A stretch of 64,000 bases of DNA from Dirofilaria immitis (Eukaryota > Nematoda > Chromadorea > Rhabditida > Onchocercidae): assembly GCA_024305405.1 (NCBI GenBank), contig JAKNDB010000110.1:310001-374000 (forward strand). The letters run 5' to 3'. Below are positions 24,256-38,866 of this stretch, piece after piece (within the stretch, counting starts at the first letter, position 1; each line of letters begins with the position of its first letter). The notes under the pieces are model-generated. The model had not been told where the DNA came from, ran no database searches, and saw only the letters and a list, made by a program, of their open reading frames with translations. The position numbers were made by a program, and so were the translations under genes.

Positions 24256-26650
24256 GGAAAGCTCTTCAACACACAATTCATCGTTTAATCAGCCATTTTA
24301 AGTGTTTTACTTATATTATGAACAATGCGGTCTGGTTCCGGTGTTTCATGCTTACTGTAATAGATTTCTTAAATATGTTTCCGAAATCTCCACATTTCTT
24401 TAACCTTAAGAGAAGTCCTCCTCTCTATACTTTAGCGTAAATTCACCAATGTTGTTTTCTTTCTTTTGTAGCCGAATCTTTTTCTGCATTATGTGATTGT
24501 TTTGACATCCTCTATTCTTAAAATTCGGAAAATACAGAAATCGGAAAAAATTATCATTCGCGTTGAGTAATGTACCAATATTTGATTATTGAAAATATCA
24601 GTTTTCGTTTCTCTTCGAAAAGAAAAGCTGCTTATCCTTCTTCATAAAGAATGAGGTAGGTAGCTTATTTTCTCCTACTTCTTGTTTTGCGAAATTTTGC
24701 TTTCATTCCATATTTTGTCTGAATATATTCTAGTCCAATTTTTGATTCACAATGTCATCAAATGCGGACACTTTCACCCTAATTTCTCATTTCTTTTTCT
24801 CGATTATTTTTATCTTAATTTCATTACGAAAAATTCCTTTTCCTTGATAATTCAATTAGAAGTACTGTTTATCGGCCTCCCATTGCCTATGATAATCGAT
24901 CGCATTGTTATCACCTCTTGTTCCACTCTATTCTTTATTTTCATGTAGATTTTCTGGTTCTGTGCTTTTTGTTTCATTTTTCATAATTTATACCATTCAT
25001 AAAGGTTAAGGTTTTCAAAAACTGCACAATTACAATACATTTGTTAGAAGTATTTGTGTCTCAATTCATTTTCCAGACTGCATTTACTGAAACATACGTG
25101 AACCTAGTTTTTATAAGATCTTACCATAGTATCCAAGTTCCAAATGATTTAACTGATACTATGTAATTAATTTCAACCGCACACATACAGGAAATCTTTA
25201 GGAAATATTTATTTTGTCCAACGTTATAGCGATAGACTTAGTTCTATCTAAATCGGCTTCCTGAGGTAATTTTATTAATACGAATTTAGTTTATCCATGT
25301 TTCAAGATGCAACTTTTTCATTTCGATCAGTGGTCTTCAAATGGTGACCAACACAAGCAGCGGCTTCACTTTTATTATGTAAAGTTTTAGCCTTGTGGGA
25401 GATAGAAAGAAATGGTTGAGCATTATACAACACAGATCTTAACTGTTGCTTGTTTCAAGGTGCAGACAGTGAGGTGTTTGGAAGTCTGAAATTAACATAA
25501 TTAAAGTAGACAGATGGGGAATTAGGTATTATCATTTACGTATAAAACGAGTGATAAGTGTACTACATGGGGAAATATGCATTATTTTATGTAATGTTGG
25601 GACTTCTGCGAAAGTTTGCCATAATTTACAAATTTTCAGTAAGGAATGAGTCTAAATTTTTCAATCCAACTTTTCCATGGGAGAGCAAATGCGCTGGAAA
25701 TTTTTCTGGGGATTGGCGATTCCAGAATTAACTTACACAAAATTAAAATTAGTGAATATCTAGATGTTTTTAGTATCGGATACTCATTATTATGTGTGGA
25801 ACTAGAAATAATATAGTGAATGGAACTAGAAAATATGCCTGGAACTAGAAATAATATATAGCAAAAGTATAGCTCCTTTCATCAAAGAAGGAAATAAAAA
25901 ATTTCGGAGAAATAATGTAATAAAAGTGAAAGAGGAGAATAAAATTGGGAAAAGCGGAGAAATTTCCGCTCAACATGCACACGAAAGAAAATTGCAGAAT
26001 ATAAAGGACGAAATCAAAATTCGTGACAGCAACAGATTTTAAATTCGAAGAGGTTGATGTGCCTGAAGGGATGAAAAAGTGTGGATAAACTGATATACTA
26101 ATTCGACAAGTTTTCTTTCTAACTTAGAAATGATTCGAAAATTGTCCCACTAAAACAAATTCAATAATAACTACTTAATGACCACCAGCCTTTGAAAATT
26201 CTATCATTTTTAAACGAGAGTAGTTGTTTGTCTTATTTATATTCAGAATTACAGGATCATTAGTATGAACTTCGTTGGCTGGAATCGTACAAATTCCCTT
26301 CCGAATTAAACGGTTAATTTAATTTTCAGGAAATAGCGCATCCAAGTCGAAATTAAAAATGTAGATCAAGGATTTTTAAACATGGCTGAGAGTTACTTTA
26401 CAATGCAAAAGTCTTACGTTATACTAATAATACACAACTTCAAATCTTCCACTGACTACAGGATATTACATAGACTTAGTGTGAAACAGTTAAGTCAATA
26501 AATCTGGATATCTTGAAAAATCCGAAATTTCAGGACAGATATGTAATATGTCACTACTCAGAATGTTTATAATTATTATATAAATATAAGCTTGCACAGT
26601 ACCTGTGGTACGAAATAAAAGAGTATTGCTAATGCCTAAATAAATAGCTT
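24256..26650. other. intergenic between convergent genes
   Basis: About 2.4 kb of AT-rich DNA between the 3' ends of the kelch-like gene and the cysteine-rich gene. The only structure seen is a short tandem repeat at 25798-25860. Open frames such as 24682-24948 are hydrophobic translations of T-rich DNA without splice or motif support. Confidence 0.5.
25798..25860. repeat. short tandem repeat, unit GGAACTAGAAATAATATA
   Basis: Three imperfect copies of a unit of about 18 to 23 bases beginning GGAACTAGAAA follow each other. No function is apparent. Confidence 0.7.
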
Positions 26651-29280
26651 CTATGAGAAAATAATAGACGTGAGCACAAGTAAAATAAAGTGAATGAGGC
26701 ATACTGATGGAGAAGAAGAAGAAGAATTCAGCGAATGACTTTCTGGTATAGTACCATCTGCAACAGCAACATTCTTATTAACTGTTTCAGGAATTAGTCC
26801 ATCTTCTCCGGCTGTTCCACTGACTATGCCTTCATGATCTACCATTGACGCCAGTCCCGGCTCAGCCACTTCGGTAAGTTGAGGAATATTACAGTCGAAG
26901 TCACAAGAATGCAACTTATCTGCATGTAAACCCTAAAAGAAAAACGAATATTCTGACCGTAATGTCGGATGAAGCTATCAAAATGTCTAAGAAGAGTTTT
27001 CCTTTTATAATTAAATTCGTTATCAAGGATGTCAAATGCTATATAACCTTGAACATATTCCTCAAGCTTTTACACATGATTAATTGTGCACTTTCTGAGT
27101 GACAAATTCCTTTCATTGCATTGATATATTCTTGCAATTTATTGTTTACTTCTTGGCAAACCTGAAACACCGATTATAAATTGACAAGTAGAACTGTTTT
27201 TTCGAACTGATGCTTAAATTAACAAAAGACTGAAATTCGTAGTTATTTACATTCACGTTTCTTCTGCATGTATCGTTTCCTCTTAACAGTTATGCTGCAA
27301 TCTCAAACACTGATTGATCCAAAAAGTGTTAACCTGATCATTAGGATGCTCTAAGAACTTTTCGGATAAATAAGTCCCAGCGCTAAGTGTCATTTCACCA
27401 ATTCGTTCTTCTGTTAAACATTCGCGATTCTCCCTTAATATTTCCTGTCCTTCCTGTAAAGAAATGTTAATAAAATCCATCTAAAATATATTAGGAACTA
27501 AAATGAAAATAATTAAATTCAGAACAACAATAGGCTAATCTAATACGAAATGAAGAAAGCCAATTTAAAAACAGACGTTAGCAATTTTTCAAACGAAAAC
27601 AATTGATTTTTTTACATGAAAAAATTGCGTTAAATGGTGGTCCGTGCTATTATTCTATTCCTTCCCATACAAACAAATGAAAAAACCGGAAAGTAACTAA
27701 CCTGTGAACAAGCATAGGTCAAGAGATAATAACTCTTCAAAAAGCTGCCTGAATTTTTCCGATGTATCAACAGATCGCTTACTGTGTTTGAAGCAGCAAT
27801 AATTTCATTATGTTCACATTCATGCTTAATTGGCCCAGCATCCTGAAAACTTATCTCATAAAAATGTAAGCCGAAACAGAATACATCACAGTTCTTTTGC
27901 TGTACCCATTTGAGGTGATAAAAGTAGATAGCAGACATTTTTTCCATCAACTTTTTCCTCGGCAGACCGAGGATTTATTCTTATTCTCTCCGAATAAACC
28001 AATAAGTTATCTCTCTTCAGTATCTCATGATAAATATCTAATCAACCAACAAATTCAAAATAACACCCTTTCAAATCTATCGAGTAAATTAAATATACCA
28101 CTTCGTCATATATACGTATTTCAATAAATAGAAGATCAGTCTGTATGCAAAGTGTGAAATAAAAAGATAATGATATTGAGTTACTGATAAATTCCCAACC
28201 GAGCCCCTCATAATATGAGCACGACACATAGCCTGAGTAACCTGCCGCACAGCTTTCTACAGCGCTTAATAGAATGTTTCAAACCGGACAGATCTTTTTC
28301 CGCGAAATCCCGTTCGGAATCAAAATGACTTATATAAACAAAACGGATTCTGTCCAAAAAAGTGACGCTTTGAAACACTGAAATTTCAAATATCATAACA
28401 TCTAAACTATGATGGTTAATTTACATCTCAGTTTGATGTTTTTCTCGGATTAAGCTATTTATGCGAATTTGAAGTATTTCCGACACTATCGCAAACATTT
28501 ATATATCTCAGGCAAGAAGCATCCTATTCTTAAAGTAAAGCAAGTACATCTTATTAAAACCAAATAGTCATGAAATAGCCATATTCATCTATCCATACTC
28601 CTTTATTCTCTGATTAATAGTTTAGAAGTTATAATAATATCTCATAAGCATAAACAATAAAGACAATTGCAGTTTGAGTGTATAATTAGCTAATTGTTAT
28701 ATTTTTTGCATCGTATCATATGATCAGTTAGGCCAGAATCCGTTTTGTTCGTACGATTAATCGATCTCCCTCGCATCTTTATCTTTTCTCTAATGCAGTA
28801 AACGTTCAGTTTTCGAGGAAACTATGGAAAACTTCGTTAGAAATAGTCTTTAAAGATATTATTCATGTTTGCTCTTCTACTCTTAATAAAAACTTTCTTC
28901 AGACTTTTCAAAAAACTGATATTCCTGAAATAGAATTCAAATAATGTATGCTACTGCTATATCATGCACAAAAGTATGAAGATTAAAAAATATAAAGAGA
29001 GCTAAATTAAAAATTCTAAAATCATGAATACTATATTTTCAGCCGTGAAACTTTTTCCCTTAGGATCCAGCCAACAACTGTAGAAGTAAAAGCAATTAAG
29101 GTTTACTTTGATGCATAAATCGAGCTGCCTTAGATGCTCACACTGATTTTCATTGATTGTAACAACATTATCTTTTAATTCATATAATGTCCATGCCCAT
29201 TCATCCAAGATATTTATGAAACACTTCACCAATGTTATGTAATCGCATATCTTCAAACAATGGAGGTAAACTCTCATTTT
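26651..29280 (-). CDS. cysteine-rich secreted protein, probably GPI-anchored (CPG4/DUF19-like)
   Basis: Minus-strand exons 5' to 3': 29107 to about 29280 (CLKICDYITLVKCF, then CEHLRQLDLCIK), a likely exon near 28240-28350 (DFAEKDLSGLKHSIKRCRKL), 27702-27842 (HECEHNEII, LLTYACSQ), 27334-27453, 27048-27161 (KGICHSESAQLIMCKSL) and 26651-26932. The last four join in phase 0 with good GT/AG sites. Regularly spaced cysteines (CxxxC, then single Cys every 20 to 40 residues) resemble the nematode chondroitin-proteoglycan CPG4 or T20D4.11 (DUF19) domains; which one I cannot say. The C-terminus has a run of serines followed by a hydrophobic tail, SVCLIHFILLVLTSIIFS, ending at TAG 26651-26653, typical of a GPI-anchor signal. 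No signal-peptide exon was found, so the 5' end is missing or lies beyond 29280, and the second exon's phase does not fit its neighbours. Likely on the cell or worm surface, or in eggshell or extracellular matrix. Confidence 0.6.
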
Positions 29281-32200
29281 TCAATTTAAATCCTCACATA
29301 TCATCGAAAAGTGCAGTTCCCGTTTGTCCTATTTTTTCAGTATTCGCATCATTATTTTAAGACTTCAGAAAAGACAATTAAATCAACTGTATACTTAAAA
29401 ATTTTAGCGTGGAATAACTGACCTGCAGCGTACTTGTGAAATTGCTTAATAATACTAATGCAGCAAGCTCAAATTTCATCGAAAAATACTAAAATTTGCT
29501 GGCAATTCGTAATGAAACTCAATAGTATTGGTCGGATTAATAGGGATGTTACTGGATTTCCACAGAATTTTTAGAAATTCATTTAAGTCTTGACTTCAAA
29601 AAAATGCTTGTTGCAGCTAAGTAAACGAGGAACAATACCAAGTTTCACCTGAAATATAGCTAAATTTAGCTTGTAATTCACATTATATGATTTTTTTATA
29701 TTTTTAATTATTTCGAAAGATTCTTGTAATTAACATCATCTATTACAAAGATACCCATCAAATAAATCCCGGTTTGAAATTTCTAAAATTATTTTAGATT
29801 TACAAAACTGTGTTAATGATCGAAAATGAGGCATTATTATCATGACAAAAAAATGTATAATAGAATAAATAAGCGATTGTTTCAATTGACTCGTCATTTT
29901 CAGAATTCCATAAAGAAATTCTAAAAAGATTTAGAAAAAAAAGTTCAACGGAGCTGAAAAATTTAGAAAATCAACTAAGCAATAAGAAAATTGAGGACAG
30001 TGAACAAAGAAGTTAAACAAAACAGGTAGTACGAAGGATACGAAGAAGATGAGCAGTTGTGTTCAATGCTCGCTAATGAAGCAATTGTTCATCTCTAATA
30101 AAACTAGAAATGGAATCTGCAAATGCTCATGCATCATACAAAGATATTGAATAAATTTGTTAAATTCAATCAGCAGTTGCAAAAATGATGCAATATAGCT
30201 GGCTTTATCTTACCAGTACTTTGTTCTAATGTTAGCATTTTTCAAAAAAAAAAAAAACCAAATGATTCATTAAATAGCAACATTAAATCAATCAAATTTG
30301 TGTAATTCAAATTTTGTACAATTCTTTCAGGAGTTCTATCATATTAACGGTCAGTTGTTTTGAAGAGCAGAAGTAAGTAATTATGCAAAGATCTTTTGCA
30401 TCTTTAAATAGTACAAAAATTACATAATTATGCATGGCATAAAATCGGACCTCTAATCAATGAAACAAAATATAATTAGGAAAAAATCTGAGGATTTTAA
30501 TATACTAAAATGAGCCAAAACCAGTAATCGAGCGTTAGCAGAAAGTTGTAATTGCAGAAAGACAGACGGTAAATATGTTGATCAATCATAGTAAGGATTA
30601 AGCTACTGCAAGAGAAATAAATTACAGAAAGTACTTGGAACCAGCACACTCAGAGACCTAGAGGGTTTTAAGCAAAATAAAACTTCAGGTTTTCCAAAAA
30701 TTTTGAAAATTGCTATTCGTCGAAGTTTTTCTAAACTTTCTCTTCCTTCTTTGGATTCCTCCAAATAGTAAAATCAAAACTATATAATTTAAATTTTTTG
30801 GTAGATGAATAGCTTGATAAAAGAGAAAAAGAAGAAAGGAAAAAAGATGATTTCCAAACTCTTTTTCTCAACTACTTATCTATCAAAAATTTAAATCATG
30901 TAGTTTCACTCGATATTCGAAAAATGACGATTTCCGAAATTTATTGGGAAGTCATATAATTCCTTTTATTAAAATCGCTTTTCTGTTTGAACCGTATACA
31001 AAAAGATTTCATTCAGGAAAACTAATTAGAATTGCCTCTTGATTTCTTAAATAAGAAATAACTACTATATTAAATTTTTATATTTATATTGAGTTAAGTT
31101 TGAAATCTCAAATTACTATACCTTTTCTACGTAAAAAATGATGAAGAAACTCGTACTTTCATCAAATGGTAAGAAGCAAGTGAATATAATACAAGTCCTG
31201 TCGATTCAATTTATCTTTTCGGAAATTTCCTGAAAAACATTTTCGAAAATCAACTGATACTTTATTCTTGAGCATTACTATTTTGTTATGCTGACTTTTT
31301 GCAACAATTTTTGCGACTGAGTTAAACAATGTTGTCATTAGCTTCCCTCAATTAGAAAACTTGGTTGGTAACGAAATGTAACTCATAAAAAAAAATGAAG
31401 GTGGAAGAACTTCAAGCATCTCATTAACACCATCGAAGAACCTGTACACATTCTATATCAAATGAAAATTTTCATAAAAAAAAAAAAAAAAAGACTTTGA
31501 TAGATCCAGCTGCGTAAGAGAGAACGATATACCTGTGCTGTTAGCCATCAATTCTCTATCGATTACTATTTTTAATGAGGTATAATATAATTAAGGATTT
31601 CCTACTAGCGAGCAGTAAGGCAAAGGCAGACTACATATCGATATTGACTTCACTGTTTGCTAGACATGTCCTTGTAACTTTAATGGTATAAAACAAATTA
31701 CTCTTAATCATGAATAAATTAAATTTTGAAAGAGTTACCATAAAATCTTAAAAATGTAAAGTAGGCTTGAAATTCTAGACAGAAGACTTGTTTGTTGACT
31801 TGTCTCTTTCGAAAAACAATGTTAGCAAAACTTGGAAGTGAGAAGCGCCACAATTATTTGCAGTCAAACTATAATAAAACATAATGAAAAAATGCGTCAA
31901 TCAAACGCTTAATGCTTCAATCAGGCAATCAGAGATAAATGCATTGCGATTTAATCTGACTAAAAATCGACACTGCTTATCAGAAGGATAATTTTTTAAA
32001 ATTTATTTTTACTTCGAAATTAAAGAAAAAATTTGAAGAAAATGTAAGTCCGATAGACAAAATTAAAATGATACAATTTATCGGAGAAAATGGAAATGAC
32101 AATATGAAAAATTTTCACTTCAACATTTTCTGCAAAAATTAGTTTAAAAAAATTGTTTGAGAGAAATGCTTATTCTATGTGAAACTTTGGCGACAACGCC

Positions 32201-34073
32201 AGCAAAAACTCAAATGATGTCGATGTCAACATCCTAACAATGCAAATAATCGAACTTATTGCATAGGAACGGAGCTTTATTGTCGTCATAAAGAACTTTT
32301 TTTTTTGCAGTTGAGAAAATCCAAAACTCTAAAGTAGGCGTCAGAACAGGACTTTCAGAAATGCCAACTGCACACATAGTATAAGAGATATCATTATGTA
32401 CACAGCCTTTTTCGATATATTATATCGTAAGATTGACCGATAAAAGACTCATCCATGAAAACATTTTGTTCCAACCTCTTTTTTAGCTAAAACCTTAATC
32501 ACAAATTACTTTTTTTTCTTTTTTTTACAGCCAGCAAAACCATTTTACCTCTTTTCATTAAAACTTAACCAATTATAGACTTTCATTTACATCTAAATTC
32601 TTCATCAACAAAAGTAGCATAACCAAAACTGGAATGCTAATTTATCATCAATGCTTCATATGCCTTAATTTTTTCCTGGATTATTGAAGTTAAAAATAAA
32701 GAATACCATTAATCGCTATAATTTCCCGAATAAGGTTTGATGCAACTGAAATAGACTTAAGAAACAAGAACAAACTGATTATGACCGAAAATATGATAAT
32801 ACAAACTCTGAAAAAGAAGATTAAAAGATTATTATTGGAGATCGAAAGATAATACAGAATCAAGAATCAGACACAAATTATATTTAAGCGATAAATGAAG
32901 AATCATCAATTGATAGAAAAGGCTAAGTGAGATAATTATTAAAACTAGGAAGAAATCAGCGATTACCTTTTCAATTCTGGAGCAAACACTGTGATAAATT
33001 ACGAAAAGATAGTCAAGTTATAGAAATGAAATATTGGAGGCAGTACAAAAGATAGAATATGAAAACAAAGTAAGTGATTTGAAATACCTTATCAAAATGA
33101 TATATCCCGGATATCAGTGTAGTTAAAAGGATTATCAGCAAATTGATTGATATTACTACATCATACGATCACCGAGATGGAAAAAAAGAACTACAAAAGA
33201 TTGCAAAATATGATTGAAATTTGAAGCTCAACAGATATGGATAAAAAAGGCATGGCGGGATTCTAGAAATACTTCGTTGCAATTTCAGTGGATGTGGGAA
33301 ATCTGGAAACAATCTAGTCGCATGTCAAAAACGCACAGACAATGTAAAAGAAATTCACATTGACTCTTTGGTTACTGGTTATGACTCAAGTGCTGGATAT
33401 TTTTCAAAACATCTGGTGGGTCATGATATAATAATTAATCAGGACAGTATTGCATGTTTTTGTAGCAGATCGCAAGTTCCCGTAAGCAAACAAATAGAGC
33501 GGGATTTTGAAAAGATCAGAGTTAGTTCAAATAGTTCAGCAATTTGTGCAGTTCATTTATGTAGGTAAAGGCTGATTAAATATGTCCGATGAGTGAGCAA
33601 AATCCGAATATAGGAAAATGAAGAATTAAAGTCTAAATGCGACAAGACAAAAGTCACAGAAGTTTGTAAGACTTGATAGAGCAAAATGAATAGTTTACGA
33701 GTGGTATGATGAGTAGTATCATAAGCTCCTTTCACCAAGCTAACATATGATCCTATACTGTCAAGTTGGCAAGACAGTTCACACAAATCTCAATTCGTTT
33801 GTTTTTGTTCTTAAAAAAGTGAAATTCATACGATCATTAAAAAGTCCCGAATTATGTGCCGAAAACCAACAAATAAAATTTTTCGTGCTTGATTTTATAA
33901 TTGTCTTTTAAAAGTTTATTCATATATTATGATACATATATTATGATCTACTGTTACTAATATGCAATATATAATTCATAATAATATATAACTCTGTAAT
34001 CCACCCATTATTTCATACTGTTCTGATAAATTTGATTTTTTTAATAATCGTAGAGTAGTTTGAATTCTAGTCG
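29281..34073. other. gene-poor AT-rich stretch
   Basis: Almost 4.8 kb with no confident exon. It has several homopolymer A runs (for example 30246-30257 and 31476-31492). It may include undetected 5' exons of the cysteine-rich gene on the minus strand. A 66-codon plus open frame at 33368-33568 has neither homology nor clear splice signals. Confidence 0.45.
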
Positions 34074-34340
34074 ATGTCTCGGCGTAGAGGTAAGTTTCGA
34101 CGAGACCGTAAACTTCCGCCTCAAGAGACCGCTAAACAGAAACTTCAGGAAAAGTTCCAAAAAGTTTTAGGAAAGTTAAATGAAAAGTATCGTAAGGCAC
34201 TGCGATGGAACTTACGAATGCTGAGGATTATTGGATGCTTCGTAGCTTATGCTGTCACTTATGGTATAATGATTATACTCTTTATTTCTGTATGCTTTGC
34301 TATCTTTGTTTTTATCTATGTTTACTATAGTAATATTTAG
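34074..34340 (+). CDS. small basic single-exon membrane protein, 88 aa
   Basis: An uninterrupted reading frame from ATG 34074 to TAG 34338-34340. The first third is highly basic (MSRRRGKFRRDRK, then a Lys/Gln/Glu-rich helix-like part to about residue 47). Residues about 50-85 are strongly hydrophobic (IIGCFVAYAVTYG, IMIILFISVCFAIFVFIYVY), long enough for one long or two tight membrane segments. CTAG lies a few bases before the ATG and could serve as a trans-splice acceptor; AATAAA at 34350-34355 fits a polyadenylation signal. The arginine-rich start would keep the N-terminus cytosolic by the positive-inside rule. I do not recognise the family. Small filarial single-exon genes exist, but a chance frame in AT-rich DNA cannot be excluded. 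Confidence 0.5.
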   Translation: MSRRRGKFRRDRKLPPQETAKQKLQEKFQKVLGKLNEKYRKALRWNLRMLRIIGCFVAYAVTYGIMIILFISVCFAIFVFIYVYYSNI

Positions 34341-34666
34341 TATTTTCAAAATAAATAAAACGAAAATCTAATGACTAATAATTTAAAAGAAATTAAGATG
34401 TGAAATTTGTTGAGAAATGATTAGCGTACAGCTCATTTACCGTTGAAAATTAAATGAATATTACTTAAAATTAGTAAATATCTCCCAAGTATTATTGTTT
34501 TGTTAAAAATATAGACATTATAGTACTTCTATCTATTTTTTAACTGCAAATAACAATAAATTTGAGTCTAACTCGTAGCAAAAAAAAAAAAATGAAATAG
34601 ATAATTGTGCATAAAGTAGCCTTTGAGCAAAAATACTAGCAGAATATTGCAAATATAATTTGATTG

Positions 34667-34701
34667 ACTCTTTCTCCATCTTTTTCATCCACGCCATATA
34701 T
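34667..34701 (+). repeat. 35-base repeat, copy 1, followed by TA microsatellite
   Basis: Starts ACTCTTTCTCCATCTTTTTC and continues CATCCACGCCATATAT. The same 35 bases recur at 38867-38901 in the same orientation exactly 4200 bases away, and both are followed by short TA repeats. Confidence 0.85.
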
Positions 34702-37700
34702 ATATATTCTTAATTTAACATTAATTCATAACTATTGTTTCTCCTCAGTTTATAACTATTTTTTCGTTTTAACTGTTTTCACTCGCGAGTTTTTATAAAA
34801 TAAAAGGAGAGGAGAGTCTTAAAGAAATAGAATCGATTCACCGATCTGAAAATCCCCAGACTAGTTCAATAATGAAAGGACTAAAAACAAATTGAAAATT
34901 TAATCTCAGGATCTGTTGAAGTGCAGACATCAAGTCAAAAATTTTGAAGTTTGAAGTTAAAGAAAAAGTTTACTAACGAATTTGTCACTAAAAAATAGAT
35001 TATTATGATTGATGAAGGTAAACAGACAGTACAGTTCTTAGTTCTTAGAATTACAGATATTTTCACTTTTAACCAAATACGCATTCTCAGCAGCAGATCA
35101 TCGAGCTCATCTTCAGAACAATAAACAACTATTTGTTTCATTAAGTTCCATTCTTCATTGATTTCCAATATATTTTTAGCAACACCATTTTCAATTAAAG
35201 TTAACAATGGTATTATATGATGCGGGTAATTCTTCTCGTTTTCTAATCAAAATTATAATAATAGCGGCGGTAGAATCTTCAATAAATATCAAATTAATAA
35301 GACAGAAGCAGTTATTCGATTTTCAGTGCCAATTTTATATAATTTTTATGAATAACAAAATGAGATATTTTTTTAAATGAATATTATGATCCATGATTTG
35401 TACGTTCACATACCTGTGTTGATACATTTTTAATTATTCAAGGGAAAAAAGTGGGAACGATTTTAAAATATTGTGATTGATGATATAAAAATTCTCGTGA
35501 GTTTTTCTGAGTGTCTTTCTAGACTTCTATTGCCACAACTTGAATCATATAAATATTTCATTTTCCAACTGATGTGCCACTTTGATCCGTTATTACAAAA
35601 ATTTTCCTTAACGAAGAGCAAGAAAAAATATGCAAAAACCACAAATAGATGTGTAAACGAAATATTATTCAGTACTTCGTGATGCTTTCCTAAACGCATA
35701 TATTAAAACCAAAAAATTTGTTCTTCCATAAATGGTCCTATTCAGTATATGGAATGTTAACTTAACTTCCAGTTCAACAGTAAACAATAACTAACCAAAT
35801 CTAATATAAAACATTAATTTTCCACAAATAAAAAAACGAAAACAACTGCTAAAAATTTAACATGCACAAGGCTTAATATTCAAGAATTTAGAAGTAGTAC
35901 AGAATGAATCAATGGGATGAAAATATCGACCAGAGTAATATTCATCTGTCGAAATGGAAGTTCCAATCCAATCATTTTCAATTTATTGTCGAGAAAGCAA
36001 GTAAACAGGAAAGTTAGAACATCAGAAAGCACTATTGCTCATTTACTAGTCGTCAATTACTGCCATAGCAAATCTACTGTTTGATTTTTTTTCATTTCTT
36101 TAACTTACAAGTTATTCCTGAATATTTCAATCAAAAATTAGCAATTAAACTGAATAGTTTAAACTAAAATATAGATAAGAAATAACAGATCGATTATCGA
36201 TATTCAAATTTCATTTGAACTAATATTAACTCAAATAAATTTATACGAGAATAGAGGATATTTGTTGGTAACAGTAAGTATTTGTAATGTGATGTCAGAT
36301 TATCTGATTTGTTGTGGAGAAACTGTCTTGAACTGACTAAAGGTGAATCAATGAAAACTGACCAGTATCACACTCATCACTTTTTAAAAATTTCCTGAAA
36401 TGTCTGGAATATTTCATATGTTCGAAAACATTTTTGTAGATGAAGATTTAAAGTCATGAAACTCTGGAAATATGACGTGATCTTTCAGCCTTCGGCTTTT
36501 GATAGGAGAAAAGTCAAAATAATCATTGACACTGAACACCAGAAAAGTTCTAGTTTCTGAGGAATATGAAGGAAAGCTCCGATATTATTGAGTGCAGACT
36601 TTGGAATCTTCATAAAGGTCCCTTTTGCTTTTCCTCTGTTCCATGCTTTCTTTACTCCTCAAATCAGAATTCCACTTGCTTTTTAAGGGATTTTAATAAA
36701 TTAGAATTTATCTTAAACAATTAGTTAAAATTATGATTTTTCAGAGTAAAAATATGTTTGTTATTTATCAAGGCAATCACTAGAAAAGATAAATCCAGAA
36801 AAAAATATACTGATAACTACACTATTATATAAGCTTTTACTTTTGCATGATATCACGAAGACTAGTTATTAGGGTACTCGAAATTGAAAACAGTTAATAA
36901 TTGCTTCTATCTACAAACCTGTGCCTACATCGAAATATTTGACGAAAGCTTTTGTTGTAGTGCAATGAAATCAAAATCGTTTTTAAACTTAGATTATCCA
37001 AGACAAAACAAACAGTGGCAATCGTAAATTTGAAACAAAAAAAAAAAACCAATCTCCGAACAAAAAACCAAAAACCAATCTCCGAACAATAAAACGATCA
37101 TCTCTTCCAATTGCATAAGAACAATATAAGCTAATATGTCATAATGAAGGATACAGTAAGCTTAGAAATTGCTGAGGGCTCCATTTCCAGATGTCAACCG
37201 TATCGTCTAGGACTCTATGAAAAGCTCATACTATATTTTCGCAGAATTGAGCAATTATAATTCATGACCGCTATAAGTTTCTATAGAATTCTAAAAATTG
37301 TTGCATATAATTTCAATTTTGCGCTGTTTAACCTGTACAAAAATGACCAAACTATTCTAAATCCTAGCTTAACTTGGAAAAGAAGCAATGCTTCCTTCTG
37401 ACTGAAGGATAAATGAATATGCACAGCGCAAACACCATTACTATTCCACGTATTATTTTTCTTTCCAGAAAGCTTTTTCAATTTCCTGAATGTTTGCTCC
37501 ACCCACATGCATTTTGAATTTGAAGCTTATGCTGCCCTTCAAATTTGAATATCCAAAAAAATTTAAAAACAATCAAATTTGGATGAATGATAACATTTGA
37601 TTTAATGATATTAAATAGAGCATTTAAGTGAGACCAACTGACCAATTAAAATTTTTACAATTCATTAATATAATTACGCCCGATAGTGCTGTTATTTACA

Positions 37701-38866
37701 ACATTTATCCTCCCAAGATTTTACAAGTTGAGACAAAACTTTTCGGAATGTTGTGCGGAGTTTAAACCAAGAATGTCCAAGTTATAATAAGTGGCGCCTA
37801 TTATACCAATTACGGAGACGTCAACATGAATGTTAACCTCATATCGGACAATTTAGCATACTTTCGTTAAATAATAAAACCAGAATTCATTCAACTTTAT
37901 CAAAGTCAGGAAATGTTACATGTTTGCTTGGATAGTAGCAAATGAATCAATATATAACAAGGTAGAACTTTGTTATACTGAATGAGAATTGCAAATTATA
38001 CATGAATTACTTTAATTCATGCTCACTACTGCATTTATTTGAATACTGCTGCAATGTTCTTGCTAAAATATATTATACACAGGTGTCCATCAAAAATGTT
38101 TAAATTCCACAATACACATATTAAGAGTAATTGTTATTTCGTGATTCACCACTACATTTCGAAAGATTATAAAATCAAGAGGGTCATCAGGTTTACTAAA
38201 ATACATAGTGGTATCTAAACCAATTCAAAAATTTGGGATCTTGAACAATGAAAAGTAAATCAAGTTGGCAAAATCGATAATAAACTGTTTGGTGCATAAT
38301 ATTTGTTTGAAATTAACTGGGGCTAACTGAGTGAACTGAAAAATAATGCGAAGGATGACGGCACAAGAAGATGAAGCAAACTTTTATTAAATCCAATCTC
38401 CTGGATTAAAATTGTGCCGATCTAAAATAAGTTTAGATGTGAGAACGGTCTTTAGAAAAGGCTTAATTTTTACGCTATTGAACAAATCTTGTGAATAATC
38501 AGCAACAGTAGTTATCCAAATCTGGGGAATGATTTTTGAAAAGCCGACGAGTTATCTAGATATGAAGATTAAGATTCACTAAAAATTTCAAGTATTGAAG
38601 TCAAGTCTAGAATCTAGCATTTATTCTTTTTATTCATTAATACTTTATAAAATTAACTTAATGATATATAAAACAGCAAAGTTGAACAGAACAAACAATC
38701 AAGAGAAGAAAAAATCTAACTAGCTAAACTAAAATGGAAGGCAGCAACAATTACTAAGCTCTTAACGCTTTCAAACTACTCATCTTCATACACACGTGTC
38801 GCGCAATTCCATCCACTAATAGTAATATTGATTTTGGCGGAAAGGAAATGAAGTCTACTCTTTCTC

